NCBI GenBank assembly: GCA_963810915.1
Contig: CAWEPH010000004.1
Span: 259,977-323,976 of the forward strand
Reading direction: 5' to 3'
Length of the DNA: 64,000 nucleotides
DNA from: JAOUEA01 sp963810915
GTDB taxonomy: Bacteria; Actinomycetota; UBA4738; HRBIN12
This document shows positions 16,191 to 25,263 of this stretch, piece after piece. Positions within the stretch are counted from its first letter, which is position 1. Every line of letters begins with the position of its first letter. Made by a program: the position numbers and the translations under genes. Under the pieces are notes generated by a model that had not been told where the DNA came from, did no database searches, and was given only the letters and a program-made list of their open reading frames with translations.

Positions 16191-16898
16191 ATGAAGAAGT
16201 TCGTCACCGCCCTGGCGGCGTTCGCGCTGCTGGCGGCCCTGGGAGGCGCCGCGATCCCGGCCAGCTCGCACCAGGCGACACCCAAGCTCAAGCTGGTCGC
16301 CTCGGGGAACGCCGAGATCGGCTGGGCGATCGGGCCGGACTCTCCGCTCGACAAGGGGCGGTCGGCCCTGAACATGGCCATCAACGGCCCGACAGACGGC
16401 ATCAACTACACCAACGCCTACAACAACAAGTGGCTGACCAAGGATGACGGCGGACTCACGAAGGTCCCGATCGGGTCCATCCGCAACCTGTCGTTCGACT
16501 TCCTGAACACGGCTGGTGGCGGCTACGTGGCAGGCGGTGCCCCCCGCATCAGCATCGTCTTCACGAACGGCCCCACGGCGTTCCTGCAGGCCGGGGACTG
16601 CGACAACGTCATCTCCGGTAGCGGTGGCACGTGGAGCCGCGCCGACTTCACCGGTCAGACGGCCATCGGGTGCAGGATCTATTCGGCTGGCCAGTACTAC
16701 GCCTCCGACGGGACCCACTCCGCCTGGTACACCTTCGTCGCCGCCCACCCCGGGCTGTACGCGGACTACGGCGTCGTCGTGCAGGACGAGAGCGACTCGG
16801 GCCCCATGCGCGCCCGGATCGATCGCATCGCCATGCGGAACTACATGCAGGAGAGCGCGACCCGCGTCGTGAAGTGCCCGCTCGAGAGCAGCTGCTGA
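16191..16898 (+). CDS. exported protein of unknown function
   Basis: 235 residues preceded by GAAGGGAG. It has a Sec signal (MKKFVTALAAFALLAALGG with SSHQA near cleavage). The mature part is rich in Gly, Asn and aromatic residues, looks beta-sandwich-like, and has four Cys (GDCDN, GCRIY, KCPLESSC). Segments such as SIRNLSFDFLNTAGGGYVAG and ISIVFTNG recall proteins annotated only as hypothetical in soil actinobacteria. A perfect terminator follows. Confidence 0.65.
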   Translation: MKKFVTALAAFALLAALGGAAIPASSHQATPKLKLVASGNAEIGWAIGPDSPLDKGRSALNMAINGPTDGINYTNAYNNKWLTKDDGGLTKVPIGSIRNLSFDFLNTAGGGYVAGGAPRISIVFTNGPTAFLQAGDCDNVISGSGGTWSRADFTGQTAIGCRIYSAGQYYASDGTHSAWYTFVAAHPGLYADYGVVVQDESDSGPMRARIDRIAMRNYMQESATRVVKCPLESSC

Positions 16899-16914
16899 GA
16901 CAGCCGCTCGTCAG

Positions 16915-16950
16915 GATCGAACGGCCCGGAGACCTCCGGGCCGTTCGATC
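16915..16950 (+). terminator. perfect 16-bp terminator hairpin
   Basis: A 16-base stem starting GATCGAACGGCCCGGA pairs perfectly with its complement across a GACC loop. It lies 17 bases past the exported protein's stop and 43 bases before the next start, so it separates two transcripts. A bidirectional role is possible. Confidence 0.8.
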
Positions 16951-16992
16951 GTCTCTGGGCTCGGGTCCGGTCATCGGGACTAGGCTGCACCG

Positions 16993-18072
16993 ATGGAGAC
17001 CGACGAAGAACGGATCGCCCTCTTCCTGGACTACGAGAACCTCGCGATCGGGGCGCGGGATCATCTGAGCGGAGCCCAGTTCGACCTGCGCCCCGTGCTG
17101 GACGCGCTCGCCGAGCGCGGGCGGGTGATCGCCCGGAAGGCCTACGCGGACTGGTCCTACTTCGACGAGGATCGCCGGCGGCTCACGCGCAGCCACGTCG
17201 AGTTGATCGAGATCCCGCAGCGCATGGGGGCCTCGCGCAAGAACGCGGCGGACATCAAGCTCTCCGTCGATGCGCTCGAGATGGCGTTCGAGCGCGACTA
17301 CGTCACCACCTTCGTGATCTGCACGGGCGACAGCGACTTCACCCCGCTCGTGCACAAGCTGCGCGAGCTGAACAAGCGCGTGATCGGGGTGGGCATCAAG
17401 GACTCGACCTCCGCGCTGCTCCCACCCGCCTGCGACGAGTTCCTGTTCTACGAGACCCTCGAGGGCGTGGACGTGCAGGCCCGGACCCGCCCGCGCAGGG
17501 GCGGGCGCTCGCAACGACCGGCGGCGGTGGAGCCCGAGCCGCCCGAGCCCGATGAGGAGGAAGACGAGGCCGCGGGCCCCGCCAACATCGACGAGCTCGC
17601 GATCGCGATCGCGCAGACCCTCGCGGGGCTCCAGCGCTCCTCGGGCGGGGCCGTGCGGGCCTCCTCCATCAAGCGGGCGCTGCTGCGCAAGGACCCCACC
17701 TTCAGCGAGGACGACTACGGCTTCCGCGCGTTCGGCGAGTTGCTCCGTCACCTGGCGGAGCGCAACGTCGTGGAGCTCAGCGAGGGGGCCGCCAACGGCG
17801 ACCCCGAGGTGTCGCTCCCGTCCCACGGCGGGGACGCCGAGGCGTTCGCGCTCCTCGTGCAGGTCGTCAGGGATCTCCAGGCGCGTGGCGGCCCGCCGCA
17901 TCTGTCGGGGCTCAAGAACCAGGTGCGCAAGGTCCAGCCCGACTTCAGCGAGAAGAAGTTCGGGTACCGCGGGTTCCTGCAGTTCTGCAAGGCCGCGGAG
18001 ACGAGGGGCTTGATCGCGCTCCGCTGGGATCCCGAGGACGAGGACTACGAGGTGAGCGTCCCCGAGGTGTGA
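16993..18072 (+). CDS. NYN-domain nuclease with two LOTUS/OST-HTH domains
   Basis: 359 residues. The NYN (PIN-like RNase) domain fills about 1-155, with acidic residues at Asp13 (FLDYENL), Asp87/Asp93 (ADIKLSVDAL) and Asp113/Asp115 (TGDSDF). An acidic linker follows, then two winged-helix OST-HTH/LOTUS modules at about 190-265 (SIKRALLRKDPTFSEDDYGF) and 280-355 (GLKNQVRKVQPDFSEKKFGY), which bind RNA or G-quadruplexes. Such proteins are predicted RNA-degrading or RNA-surveillance enzymes; targets unknown. Transcribed alone after a strong terminator. Confidence 0.9.
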   Translation: METDEERIALFLDYENLAIGARDHLSGAQFDLRPVLDALAERGRVIARKAYADWSYFDEDRRRLTRSHVELIEIPQRMGASRKNAADIKLSVDALEMAFERDYVTTFVICTGDSDFTPLVHKLRELNKRVIGVGIKDSTSALLPPACDEFLFYETLEGVDVQARTRPRRGGRSQRPAAVEPEPPEPDEEEDEAAGPANIDELAIAIAQTLAGLQRSSGGAVRASSIKRALLRKDPTFSEDDYGFRAFGELLRHLAERNVVELSEGAANGDPEVSLPSHGGDAEAFALLVQVVRDLQARGGPPHLSGLKNQVRKVQPDFSEKKFGYRGFLQFCKAAETRGLIALRWDPEDEDYEVSVPEV

Positions 18073-18136
18073 ACGCCGGTTCCCTCCCGCGCGTCGGCCC
18101 GGGGTAGGCTCCGGCGGTCCGCACGAAAGGGGAGCG

Positions 18137-19744
18137 ATGCCGCCGGCCAACAGCTACGACGCGATCGTGATCGGCGGTGGCCACAACGGCCTCGTGGCCG
18201 CCGCGTATCTGGCGAAGTACGGGAAACGGGTCGTCGTCCTCGAGGCGCGCCACAAGACGGGCGGGGCCGCGGATACGAGCAGCCCGTGGCCCGAGGCGCC
18301 GCAGTTCAAGGTCATGACGCTCAGCTACACGATGAGCCTGATGCCGAGCTACATCATCGAGGACCTGAAGCTCCGCGATCACGGGTACAAGATCAATCCC
18401 CTCGGCCTCGGCTACACGCCGCATCCCGACGGGCGTTCGCTGATCGAAGGCGACGACGACCGCTCATACCGGTCCTACCTCCAGTACTCGAAGAAGGACG
18501 CCGACGCGGTCGGTCCTTACTACGCATGGATCGAGCGCATCGGGAAGCTGATGCACCCGCTCCTGGACCGCACGCCGCCCCATGTCTCCGGCACCAAGCT
18601 GAAGGACATGAAGGACGTCGGGCAGCTGGGCTGGGCATTGCGCAAGGATCTCGACGAGCAGACCGTCGCCGACATCACCCGCCTGTTCACGATGAGCGCG
18701 GCCGATCTGCTCGAGCGGTGGTTCGAGGATCCCGTCGTGATCGGGATCCAGTCGGTGAACGGGATCATCGGAACGTGGGCGGGCCCCATGACGCCGGGCA
18801 CCGCGTACGTGTTGATGCACCACTCGGTGGGTGAGGAGAGCGAGGGTCAGGTGGCCTCGTGGGGGATGCCGGAAGGCGGCATGGGCGCCGTCTCCGACGC
18901 GATCCGCGCGGCGGCCGAGGGCTTCGGCGCGCAGATCCGCGTGAACGCCCCGGTGGAGAAGGTGCTCGTGGAAGGCGGGAGGGCGCGGGGAGCCGTGCTG
19001 ATAGGCGGCGAGGAGTTCCACGCCCCCGTGGTGATCACGGCATGCCATCCGCAGATCACCTTCCTGCGCCAGATCGACAGGGGAGAGCTGCCGGAGCCGT
19101 TCGTGCACGACATCGAGCACTGGCGGTCGCGCTCCGGAACCGTGAAGATCAACCTCGCGCTCGACGGGCTCCCGGACTTCACCGCGGATCCCGGCTTCGA
19201 CCCTGCCGTGCAGGGCGGCGCGATGAGCATCATGGACGACCTCGAGTATCTCGAGACGGCGTTCCAGGAGGCGCGCGCCGGCCGTCCGGCCACGCTCCCG
19301 TTCGCGGACTGCGAGATCCCCACCGTGTTCGACCGAACGCTGGCGCCCGAGGGCAAGCACGTGATGTCGATGTTCACCCAGTGGGTGCCGGACAGCTGGA
19401 GCGACGAGCCCCACCGCGGCGAGCTCGAGGCGTACGCGGACCGGCTGATGGATCGATTCGAGCTGGTGGCCCCCGGGTTCAAGGACCTGATCCTGCATCG
19501 GCAGATCATCGGCCCCTACGACATGGAGCAGGAGTACGGGCTGATCGGCGGCAACATCTTCCACGGGGAGCTCACGGTGGATCAGCTCTTCCACATGCGC
19601 CCGGCGCCGGGGTTCGCGGACTACCGGACGCCGATCCGCGGCCTGTATCAGGCGTCGAGCGCGACCCACGCGGGAGGCGGCGTGAACGGACTCCCCGGCC
19701 ACCACGTGGTCCGCGAGATCCGCAAGGACAAGGCGTTGCGTTGA
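18137..19744 (+). CDS. FAD-dependent oxidoreductase, PYROXD2/phytoene-desaturase-like
   Basis: 535 residues. The N-terminal dinucleotide fold AIVIGGGHNGLVAAAYLAKYG plus VVVLEARHKTGGAA is typical of CrtI/PYROXD2 flavoproteins. A middle substrate domain (PEGGMGAVSDAIRAAAEGFG) and the C-terminal FAD motif GLYQASSATHAGGGVNGLPG follow. The ribosome site is AAAGGGGAG. The family includes carotenoid desaturases and ketolases, but there is no phytoene synthase nearby, so I keep the general name. Monocistronic. Confidence 0.8.
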   Translation: MPPANSYDAIVIGGGHNGLVAAAYLAKYGKRVVVLEARHKTGGAADTSSPWPEAPQFKVMTLSYTMSLMPSYIIEDLKLRDHGYKINPLGLGYTPHPDGRSLIEGDDDRSYRSYLQYSKKDADAVGPYYAWIERIGKLMHPLLDRTPPHVSGTKLKDMKDVGQLGWALRKDLDEQTVADITRLFTMSAADLLERWFEDPVVIGIQSVNGIIGTWAGPMTPGTAYVLMHHSVGEESEGQVASWGMPEGGMGAVSDAIRAAAEGFGAQIRVNAPVEKVLVEGGRARGAVLIGGEEFHAPVVITACHPQITFLRQIDRGELPEPFVHDIEHWRSRSGTVKINLALDGLPDFTADPGFDPAVQGGAMSIMDDLEYLETAFQEARAGRPATLPFADCEIPTVFDRTLAPEGKHVMSMFTQWVPDSWSDEPHRGELEAYADRLMDRFELVAPGFKDLILHRQIIGPYDMEQEYGLIGGNIFHGELTVDQLFHMRPAPGFADYRTPIRGLYQASSATHAGGGVNGLPGHHVVREIRKDKALR

Positions 19745-19831
19745 AGCGATACACGACCCGGTCGCTCGGTACGATAGCCTGCGCGCGGCGGCGCCGGGTG
19801 GTGACGCCGTATCGAGTTGGAGGGAGGCACC

Positions 19832-20221
19832 TTGCTAGCTGACTGGAGCTTCGGCGACATGCTCTGGACGCTGATCGTCGTGTTCTTCATGGTCGTGTAC
19901 TTCTTCATCCTGTTCGGCGTGATCATGGACATCTTCCGTGACCACGAACTCTCGGGATGGTGGAAAGCCGTCTGGCTGCTCGCCCTGTTGATCTTCCCGC
20001 TGATCACGTTGCTGATCTACCTGATCGCACGCGGCGACGGCATGGCGCACCGCAACATCAGGGCCCAGCAGGCCGCGCAGCAGCAGATGGACGCCTACGT
20101 GAAGGAGACCGCGGCATCCGCGGACCCCGCCGAGCAGATCGCGAAGGCGAAGAAGCTGCTGGACGAGGGGACGATCGACCAGCAGGAGTTCGACGCCCTC
20201 AAGAAGAAGGCGCTGAGCTAG
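19832..20221 (+). CDS. PLDc_N/SHOCT membrane protein
   Basis: 129 residues from the TTG start. GGAGGGAGG lies just upstream of this TTG and would sit inside the frame if the earlier TTG were used, so the inner start is preferred. Two hydrophobic segments (MLWTLIVVFFMVVYFFILFG and the region around WWKAVWLLALLIFPL) form the PLDc_N-type membrane hairpin. The C-terminal EQIAKAKKLLDEGTIDQQEF is a SHOCT motif, a short oligomerisation module. Common in actinobacteria; function unknown. Its end overlaps the convergent amidase gene by 23 bases. Confidence 0.75.
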   Translation: MLADWSFGDMLWTLIVVFFMVVYFFILFGVIMDIFRDHELSGWWKAVWLLALLIFPLITLLIYLIARGDGMAHRNIRAQQAAQQQMDAYVKETAASADPAEQIAKAKKLLDEGTIDQQEFDALKKKALS

Positions 20222-21626
20222 GAGGTCTGCGCTCGCCCACGCGGGTCGCGCGTTCGAACGCGTGGGCGAGCCGCAGCACCCCCAGGTCGTCCTGGCGCCG
20301 TCCGACGATCTGGAGTCCCACCGGGAGCCCGTCCGGGGTGAACCCGCACGGCACCGAGATGGCCGGCAGTCCGGTCACCGTGATCGCCCAGCACGACTCC
20401 ATCCAGTCGACGTAGGTCTCCATCGGGACGCCGGCGACCTCGGTGGGGTACTCGGTGCCGACGTCGAAGGGCGGCACCTGGGAGACCGGCATCACGAGGG
20501 CGTCGAACCGTCCGAAGAAGGCCGCCACCCGCTCCTCGAGCTTCGTGCGCAGGTGCGCGGCCTCGGATAGCTCCGGCCCACTCAGCGCGAGGCCCCGCTC
20601 GATCTCCCAGACGAGGGTGTCCTTCATCCGCTCACGATGCTCCCCGAGGAGGGGGCCGAGCTCCGACGCGTGGAGGTGGGCGCGTTGGCGAAGGAAGATC
20701 GTCCGGGCGTCGGTGAGATCCGGGAACGCATCCTCGGTCGCGCAGCCGATCGCCTCGAAGGCGCTCCGGGCCGCCGAGATCACCTCGGTGACGCGGGGGT
20801 CCACCGGCATCGTCCCCGCGCAGTCGGGCGCCCAGGCGAGGCGGAGCGCGCCGAGCTCAGCCTCGAGCGGAGGGGCGAACGTCACGCCTGGCTCCGGCAG
20901 GGAGATCGGCACCCGGTCGTCGTGCCCGGCCATCACCGAGAGCAGGAGGGCCGCGTCTTCCACCGTGCGCCCCATCGGTCCGTCGACGCCGAGATCCTCC
21001 CGGCTCAGCTGCGAGGGCCACGACGGCACCCGACCCGGCGACGGGCGGAACCCCACGACGTTGCAGAAGCTGGCGGGGTTGCGGAGCGAGCCCCCGAGGT
21101 CGCTCCCGTCCGCGAGCGGCACCATCCCGCTCGCGAGGGCGGCGGCGGCCCCGCCGGATGAGCCACCCGAGGTCTTCGTCGTGTCGTACGGGTTGCGGGT
21201 CGCCCCGAAGACGGGGTTGAACGTCTGCGAACCCACGCCGAACTCCGGCGTGTTGGTCTTGCCCAGCACGATCGCGCCCGCCGCCCGGATCCGCTCCACG
21301 AGGAGCTCGTCCTCCTCAGGCACGAGATCCGCGAAGATGGGCGAGCCGAACGTCGTGCGGATCCCGGCCGTGCGCACGAGATCCTTGTGTGCGATGGGCA
21401 CGCCGTGCAGGGGACCGAGAGGGTCGCCGCGCGCCTGCCGGGCGTCGGCCTCGGCCGCGGCGCGTAGCGCGCGGTCGCGCACGACCGTGACGACCGCGTT
21501 CACGACCGGGTTCTCGTCGTCGATCCGTTCGAGGTGGGCCGCGACGGTCTCGCGCGCGCTCAGGGCGCCGGATCGCAGGAGGCGCGCCTGCTCGACCGCG
21601 GACAGGAAGCAGAGGTCTTCGTCCAC
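20199..21626 (-). CDS. amidase of the amidase-signature family
   Basis: 475 residues. The Ser-cisSer-Lys triad is present: Lys81 (GVPIAHKD), cis-Ser156 in TSGGSSGGAAAALASG and the nucleophile Ser180 in GSDLGGSLRNPA. It hydrolyses a carboxamide to acid and ammonia in the cytosol. It resembles GatA, but no gatB or gatC is adjacent, and the C-terminus (CGFTPDGLPVGLQIVG) fits stand-alone amidases. Substrate unknown. Confidence 0.88.
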   Translation of the reverse strand: MDEDLCFLSAVEQARLLRSGALSARETVAAHLERIDDENPVVNAVVTVVRDRALRAAAEADARQARGDPLGPLHGVPIAHKDLVRTAGIRTTFGSPIFADLVPEEDELLVERIRAAGAIVLGKTNTPEFGVGSQTFNPVFGATRNPYDTTKTSGGSSGGAAAALASGMVPLADGSDLGGSLRNPASFCNVVGFRPSPGRVPSWPSQLSREDLGVDGPMGRTVEDAALLLSVMAGHDDRVPISLPEPGVTFAPPLEAELGALRLAWAPDCAGTMPVDPRVTEVISAARSAFEAIGCATEDAFPDLTDARTIFLRQRAHLHASELGPLLGEHRERMKDTLVWEIERGLALSGPELSEAAHLRTKLEERVAAFFGRFDALVMPVSQVPPFDVGTEYPTEVAGVPMETYVDWMESCWAITVTGLPAISVPCGFTPDGLPVGLQIVGRRQDDLGVLRLAHAFERATRVGERRPPSSAPSS

Positions 21627-21659
21627 GACCGGGAGCCTACGTGAGGGCCGGCTCCGCGA

Positions 21660-21902
21660 TCAGGACCCCGAGCCGTCGGCCAGCACCTCGTCCGCCACGG
21701 CCCGGGCCTCGTCGAGCCGCTCCTTGTCCACGAACATCCGCACGCCGTGCTCCCAGATGCGACTGAGGTATCCGGGCGCCTTGTACCACCAGGCGATGCC
21801 ACGCTCCTCGAGTTCGGCGACGATGCGCTCCGCGTGCGCGGGCGTGAACTCGCCCAGGTAGGTGGTGCGCACGTCGTGCGGGAGGCTTCCCAGCCCGGGC
21901 AT
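21660..21902 (-). CDS. small soluble protein of unknown function
   Basis: 80 residues from the Met chosen: MPGLGSLPHDVRTTYLGEF, then AERIVAELEERGIAWWYKAP and IWEHGVRMFVDKERLDEARA. The helix-strand-helix-strand pattern and the phrase about a strand with VDKERLDEA resemble small DUF2007-like putative signal-transducing proteins. The start is uncertain because no ribosome site is visible. It lies just upstream of the amidase on the same strand. Confidence 0.5.
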   Translation of the reverse strand: MPGLGSLPHDVRTTYLGEFTPAHAERIVAELEERGIAWWYKAPGYLSRIWEHGVRMFVDKERLDEARAVADEVLADGSGS

Positions 21903-22007
21903 CAGGACGCTCGGGGTCTTCCAGGCGGTCGCATCGTCCGAGGCTACCGGACCTGGGTCTACCTCAGGGGATGCCAGCGCACCCCCGTGCGGGGTACAAC
22001 GAGGTGC

Positions 22008-22707
22008 ATGAGTCCCACCCGCAAGCGCATCGCCGTTTACGCCGAACGCGGGTCCACGCGGGTCTTCGCCGGCGCGCTCGCGTGGCCGGGCTGGTGCCGC
22101 GGTGCGCGCAGCGAGCCCGACGCGCTCGACGCGCTCGTCGCCTACGGCCCGCGGTTCGCGCAGGTCGTCGAGGGGACCGGCCTCCGGTTCTCCGCGCCGA
22201 CGCGGGTGGACGACCTGGAGGTGACCGAACGGCTCGAGGGCACGCCCACCACCGACTTCGGGGCACCCGACGTGGCCCCGGCGGATGACGATCGCCCGGT
22301 GCGCTCGGCGCGAGCTCGAGCGGCTCTGCACGATCCTCGAGGCCTGCTGGGTGGTTCTCGATCGCGCCGCCGCCGACGCGCCGCGGGGTCGCCTTGCGGA
22401 CGGGGCCTCGCGGGAGGCGGCCGGAACCTCGACGCGATCGTGGTCCACGTCCTGGGCGCGGAGTCCTCCTACCTCGGACGGCTCGCGGCGCCCAAGCCCG
22501 CGGTGAACCCGGACGACCTGGACGCCTCGGCGGCCGAGATCCGGGAGGCGACGATCGGCGCGCTGCGCCGCGCCGTGACCGAGGGCCTCCCCGCGTCAGG
22601 TCCCCGCGGAGGCAGGATCTGGCTCCCGCGCTACTTCGTGCGACGCGATGCCTGGCACGTGCTCGACCACGCATGGGAGATCCAGGATCGCTCGGGATCC
22701 AGCCTAG
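22008..22707 (+). CDS. DinB-like protein, frameshifted
   Basis: The reading runs MSPTRKRIAVYAERGSTRVF in one frame, moves by ~22.29 kb into a frame encoding ELERLCTILEACWVVLDRAA, and returns by ~22.42 kb to the first frame with GGRNLDAIVVHVLGAESSYL and YFVRRDAWHVLDHAWEIQ. The last two parts are typical DinB four-helix metalloprotein motifs, with His in VVHVLG and LDHAWE as metal ligands. DinB-like enzymes handle thiol or damage-related chemistry. The end is placed at a TAG that needs one more indel. I regard the breaks as sequence errors. Confidence 0.55.
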
Positions 22708-23258
22708 GGTGCGGCCTTCAGATCCGGGTAGTGGTTCCAGACCGCCTGGGCGCCGGAATGTCCGGCGCGAACCACCATCACGGTGACGCCGATCGCAGCG
22801 GCGACGGTGAGGACGCGCGCGATCGTGAGTGCCGTGCCCGTCCACCGAGCGGGCTCCTCGGGCGCGCACCGGAGATCCTCGCCACCGCCCACCGTTCGGT
22901 CGCCGCCAGATCCTCGACGGGAGCGCCCGCGCGGCGGAGGAGATCGAGCGCCACGACCGCCGCGAGGCAGAGGCCGAACACCGCCGCCCAGATCACGACC
23001 TGCTGACCGATGGCCCCGTGCCGCGCGATGCTCGGATCGTTCGGCAGACGGGCGGCGAGCCCTTCTCCCGCCTGGGAGGTCAACGGCACGAAGAGTGTGG
23101 TCACGAACGTGAAGACCACCACCGCGAGACCGTATCGATGGCGGAACCGAGGGCACGAGGGCGACGGCCACCGCCGCCACGGCGGCCACGGGCAGCAGGA
23201 CGACCACCACGTGGAGCAGCAGGATGTGGGTGGGCAGTCCGAACAAGGTCTGTGGCAT
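22704..23258 (-). CDS. DUF2231 membrane protein, frameshifted
   Basis: About 185 residues when corrected. Segment 1 (MPQTLFGLPTHILLLHVVVV) is the conserved DUF2231 start. Segment 2, in another frame, reads YGLAVVVFTFVTTLFVPLTS and NDPSIARHGAIGQQVVIWAA with the family's His. Segment 3, back in the first frame, ends IGVTVMVVRAGHSGAQAVW. Indels lie near 23140 and 22880. Four helices are predicted; the family may bind heme, function unsettled. Convergent with the DinB-like gene. Confidence 0.65.
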   Translation of the reverse strand: MPQTLFGLPTHILLLHVVVVLLPVAAVAAVAVALVPSVPPSIRSRGGGLHVRDHTLRAVDLPGGRRARRPSAERSEHRAARGHRSAGRDLGGGVRPLPRGGRGARSPPPRGRSRRGSGGDRTVGGGEDLRCAPEEPARWTGTALTIARVLTVAAAIGVTVMVVRAGHSGAQAVWNHYPDLKAAP

Positions 23259-23456
23259 GCGGGCTCCGGTGGCTGATGGTGCGCCCACCGTACGGGCTCA
23301 CCGTGGACGCCGTCATGGCCAACCGGCGATCTCTTACCCGATCCGAACCTCTGACGCTCGCCTGGCCTCCGATCGGACATCCCGTCCAGGGTCGGAGTAC
23401 CACTCGGAGCGCCGGAGCGGGTAGCGTGACGCCACGATCCTCCCCGAGGAGTGCCG

Positions 23457-24428
23457 ATGTCCGGTTCCAACCCGTTCGATGCCGACGGCGAGTGGCTGAA
23501 GACGGCCCTGCACACGCACACGTCGGCGACCGACGGTGAGCTCACGCCGGAGGCGCACGTGTTGCACCACGAATGGGCCGGCTTCGACGTCGTCGCGATC
23601 ACCGACCACTGGACGCTCACGTCCGTGCCCTCGACCGAAGCAGATCCTCGTGATCACCGGGGCCGAGCTCGCCGTGGATCCCCTCGCCGAAGGGCCGGTA
23701 CACGGAGATCCTGGCGATCGGCATCGACGACATCCCCGAGCACCCGGGCGGCGACCGCACGCACTGGAACCACGACGAGAACTACCACTTCAAGACGTTC
23801 CCGGATCTCAGCACGGCGGCGGGCTTCATCTCGGGCCAGGGCGGCGCATCCTACGTCGCGCATCCTTACTGGAGCGGCCTGCCCCCGCAGGTCGTGCTCG
23901 ACGCCGAAGGCGTGACCGGCCTCGAGCTGTTCAACAGCAGCGCCGAGCGAGAGAACGGACGCGGCGACTCCTCCTACGTCTGGGATCTCGCCCTCGAGGC
24001 GGGCATGTCGATGTTCGCGATCGCGACCGACGACTGCCACTACCCGGGGTTCGACATCGGCGACGCCTGGACGATGGTGCGCGCGCCCGAGCGCTCGCGC
24101 GACGCCGTCCTGGCGGCGCTGCACGCCGGGCACACCTATGCGTCGAGCGGGCCCGTGCTGCATCACGTGCGGCGCGACGGCGAGGCCTTGGAGGTGCGAT
24201 GCAGCCCGTGCGCCTCCGTGATCTTCCAGTCCCGATGGGAGCTCGGCTGGGGCGTGCGCGCCGATCATCGCAACCGCCAGGAGGACGTGCGCGTGCTGGA
24301 ACGTGACGACCACGGGCTCATCGTGCGGGCGCGGTTCGCACCCGCGGGACGGGACCCCTGAGCTCCCCTACGTGCGGGTGGTGGTGCGCGACGAGCGCGG
24401 CCGCGCCGCCTGGACGAACCCGGTCTGA
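23457..24428 (+). CDS. PHP-domain phosphoesterase, frameshifted
   Basis: The N-terminus has the PHP metal motif ALHTHTSATDGELTPEAHV and VVAITDHW. Then come KQILVITGAELAVD, ASYVAHPYWSGLPPQVVLD, and FAIATDDCHYPG, the other metal-ligand motifs, and a C-terminal beta-domain ending RVVVRDERGRAAWTNPV. These occupy three frames, so indels occur near 23635, 23690 and 24350. The family includes histidinol phosphatase, trehalose- and nucleotide-phosphoesterases. The ribosome site GAGGAG supports the ATG. Probably one intact gene in the organism. Confidence 0.7.
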
Positions 24429-24433
24429 CCCCC

Positions 24434-25196
24434 GTGACCGGGTCCGATCTCGCGTTCGCGCTCGAGCTGGCGGACGTCGCCGCGGCGATCGCCCTGCCCG
24501 CGTTCGGGGGCAGGCTCGAGGTGGAGCTGAAGGCGGACCGCACGCCCGGTGACCGAGATCGACCTCGCGGTCGAGCGGGCGCTGCGCGAGGCGGTGGCCC
24601 GCACGTTCCCCGACGACGCCGTGCTGGGGGAGGAGGAGGGACGTCTCGGCTCGGGCCGAAGCGGCCGCACCTGGATCGTCGACCCGATCGACGGCACCAA
24701 GAACTTCGCCGACGGCGTCCCGCTGTGGACCACCATGATCGCCCTGACGGTGGCCGATACCGAGCTCGTCGCGGTCGTGGACGCCCCGACGCTGGGGACG
24801 CGCTACCGGGCGTCGCGCGGCGGCGGGGCGTGGTGCGGGGAGCACCGACTGGCCGTCTCCGAGACCGCCGCGCTGAGGGACGCGCTGGTGCTCCATTCCG
24901 GCCTCGAGGAGTGGCTCCGGGGCGGCCGGCTGGACGACCTGACACGGGTGGCGGGCCAGGCCCGCCGGACGCGAGGATTGAGCGACTCGTGGGGCCAACT
25001 GCTCGTGGCGCAGGGCTCCGCCGACGTCCTGCTGGAGCACGAGCCGTGCGGGATGTGGGACTGGGCGGCCTCGCGCCTGATCGTCGAGGAGGCGGGAGGG
25101 AGGGTCACCGCCCTCGACGGGACGCCTCCCGGCCCCGGGTGCGATCTGCTCGTGTCCAACGGCCGGCTCCACGACGAGGTGGTGGCGCTGCTGTGA
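24434..25196 (+). CDS. inositol-monophosphatase family phosphatase, frameshifted
   Basis: Metal-dependent sugar or histidinol phosphate phosphatase family. Motifs: GEEEG, TWIVDPIDGTKNFADG and CGMWDWAASRLIVEEAGG, i.e. all acidic ligands. The N-terminal LADVAAAIALPAFGG is in another frame. Dropping one G in the CCCGG near 24547 restores the typical KADRTPVTEIDLAVE. It could be HisN (histidinol-phosphatase), SuhB or CysQ-like; no pathway neighbours decide. It starts five bases after the PHP phosphoesterase. Confidence 0.78.
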
Positions 25197-25263
25197 ACGC
25201 TCGGGACGGCGACTACCCGCGATCCCGCGAGATGTGGGAGCCTCCTCGCGGAGGAAGACGCCC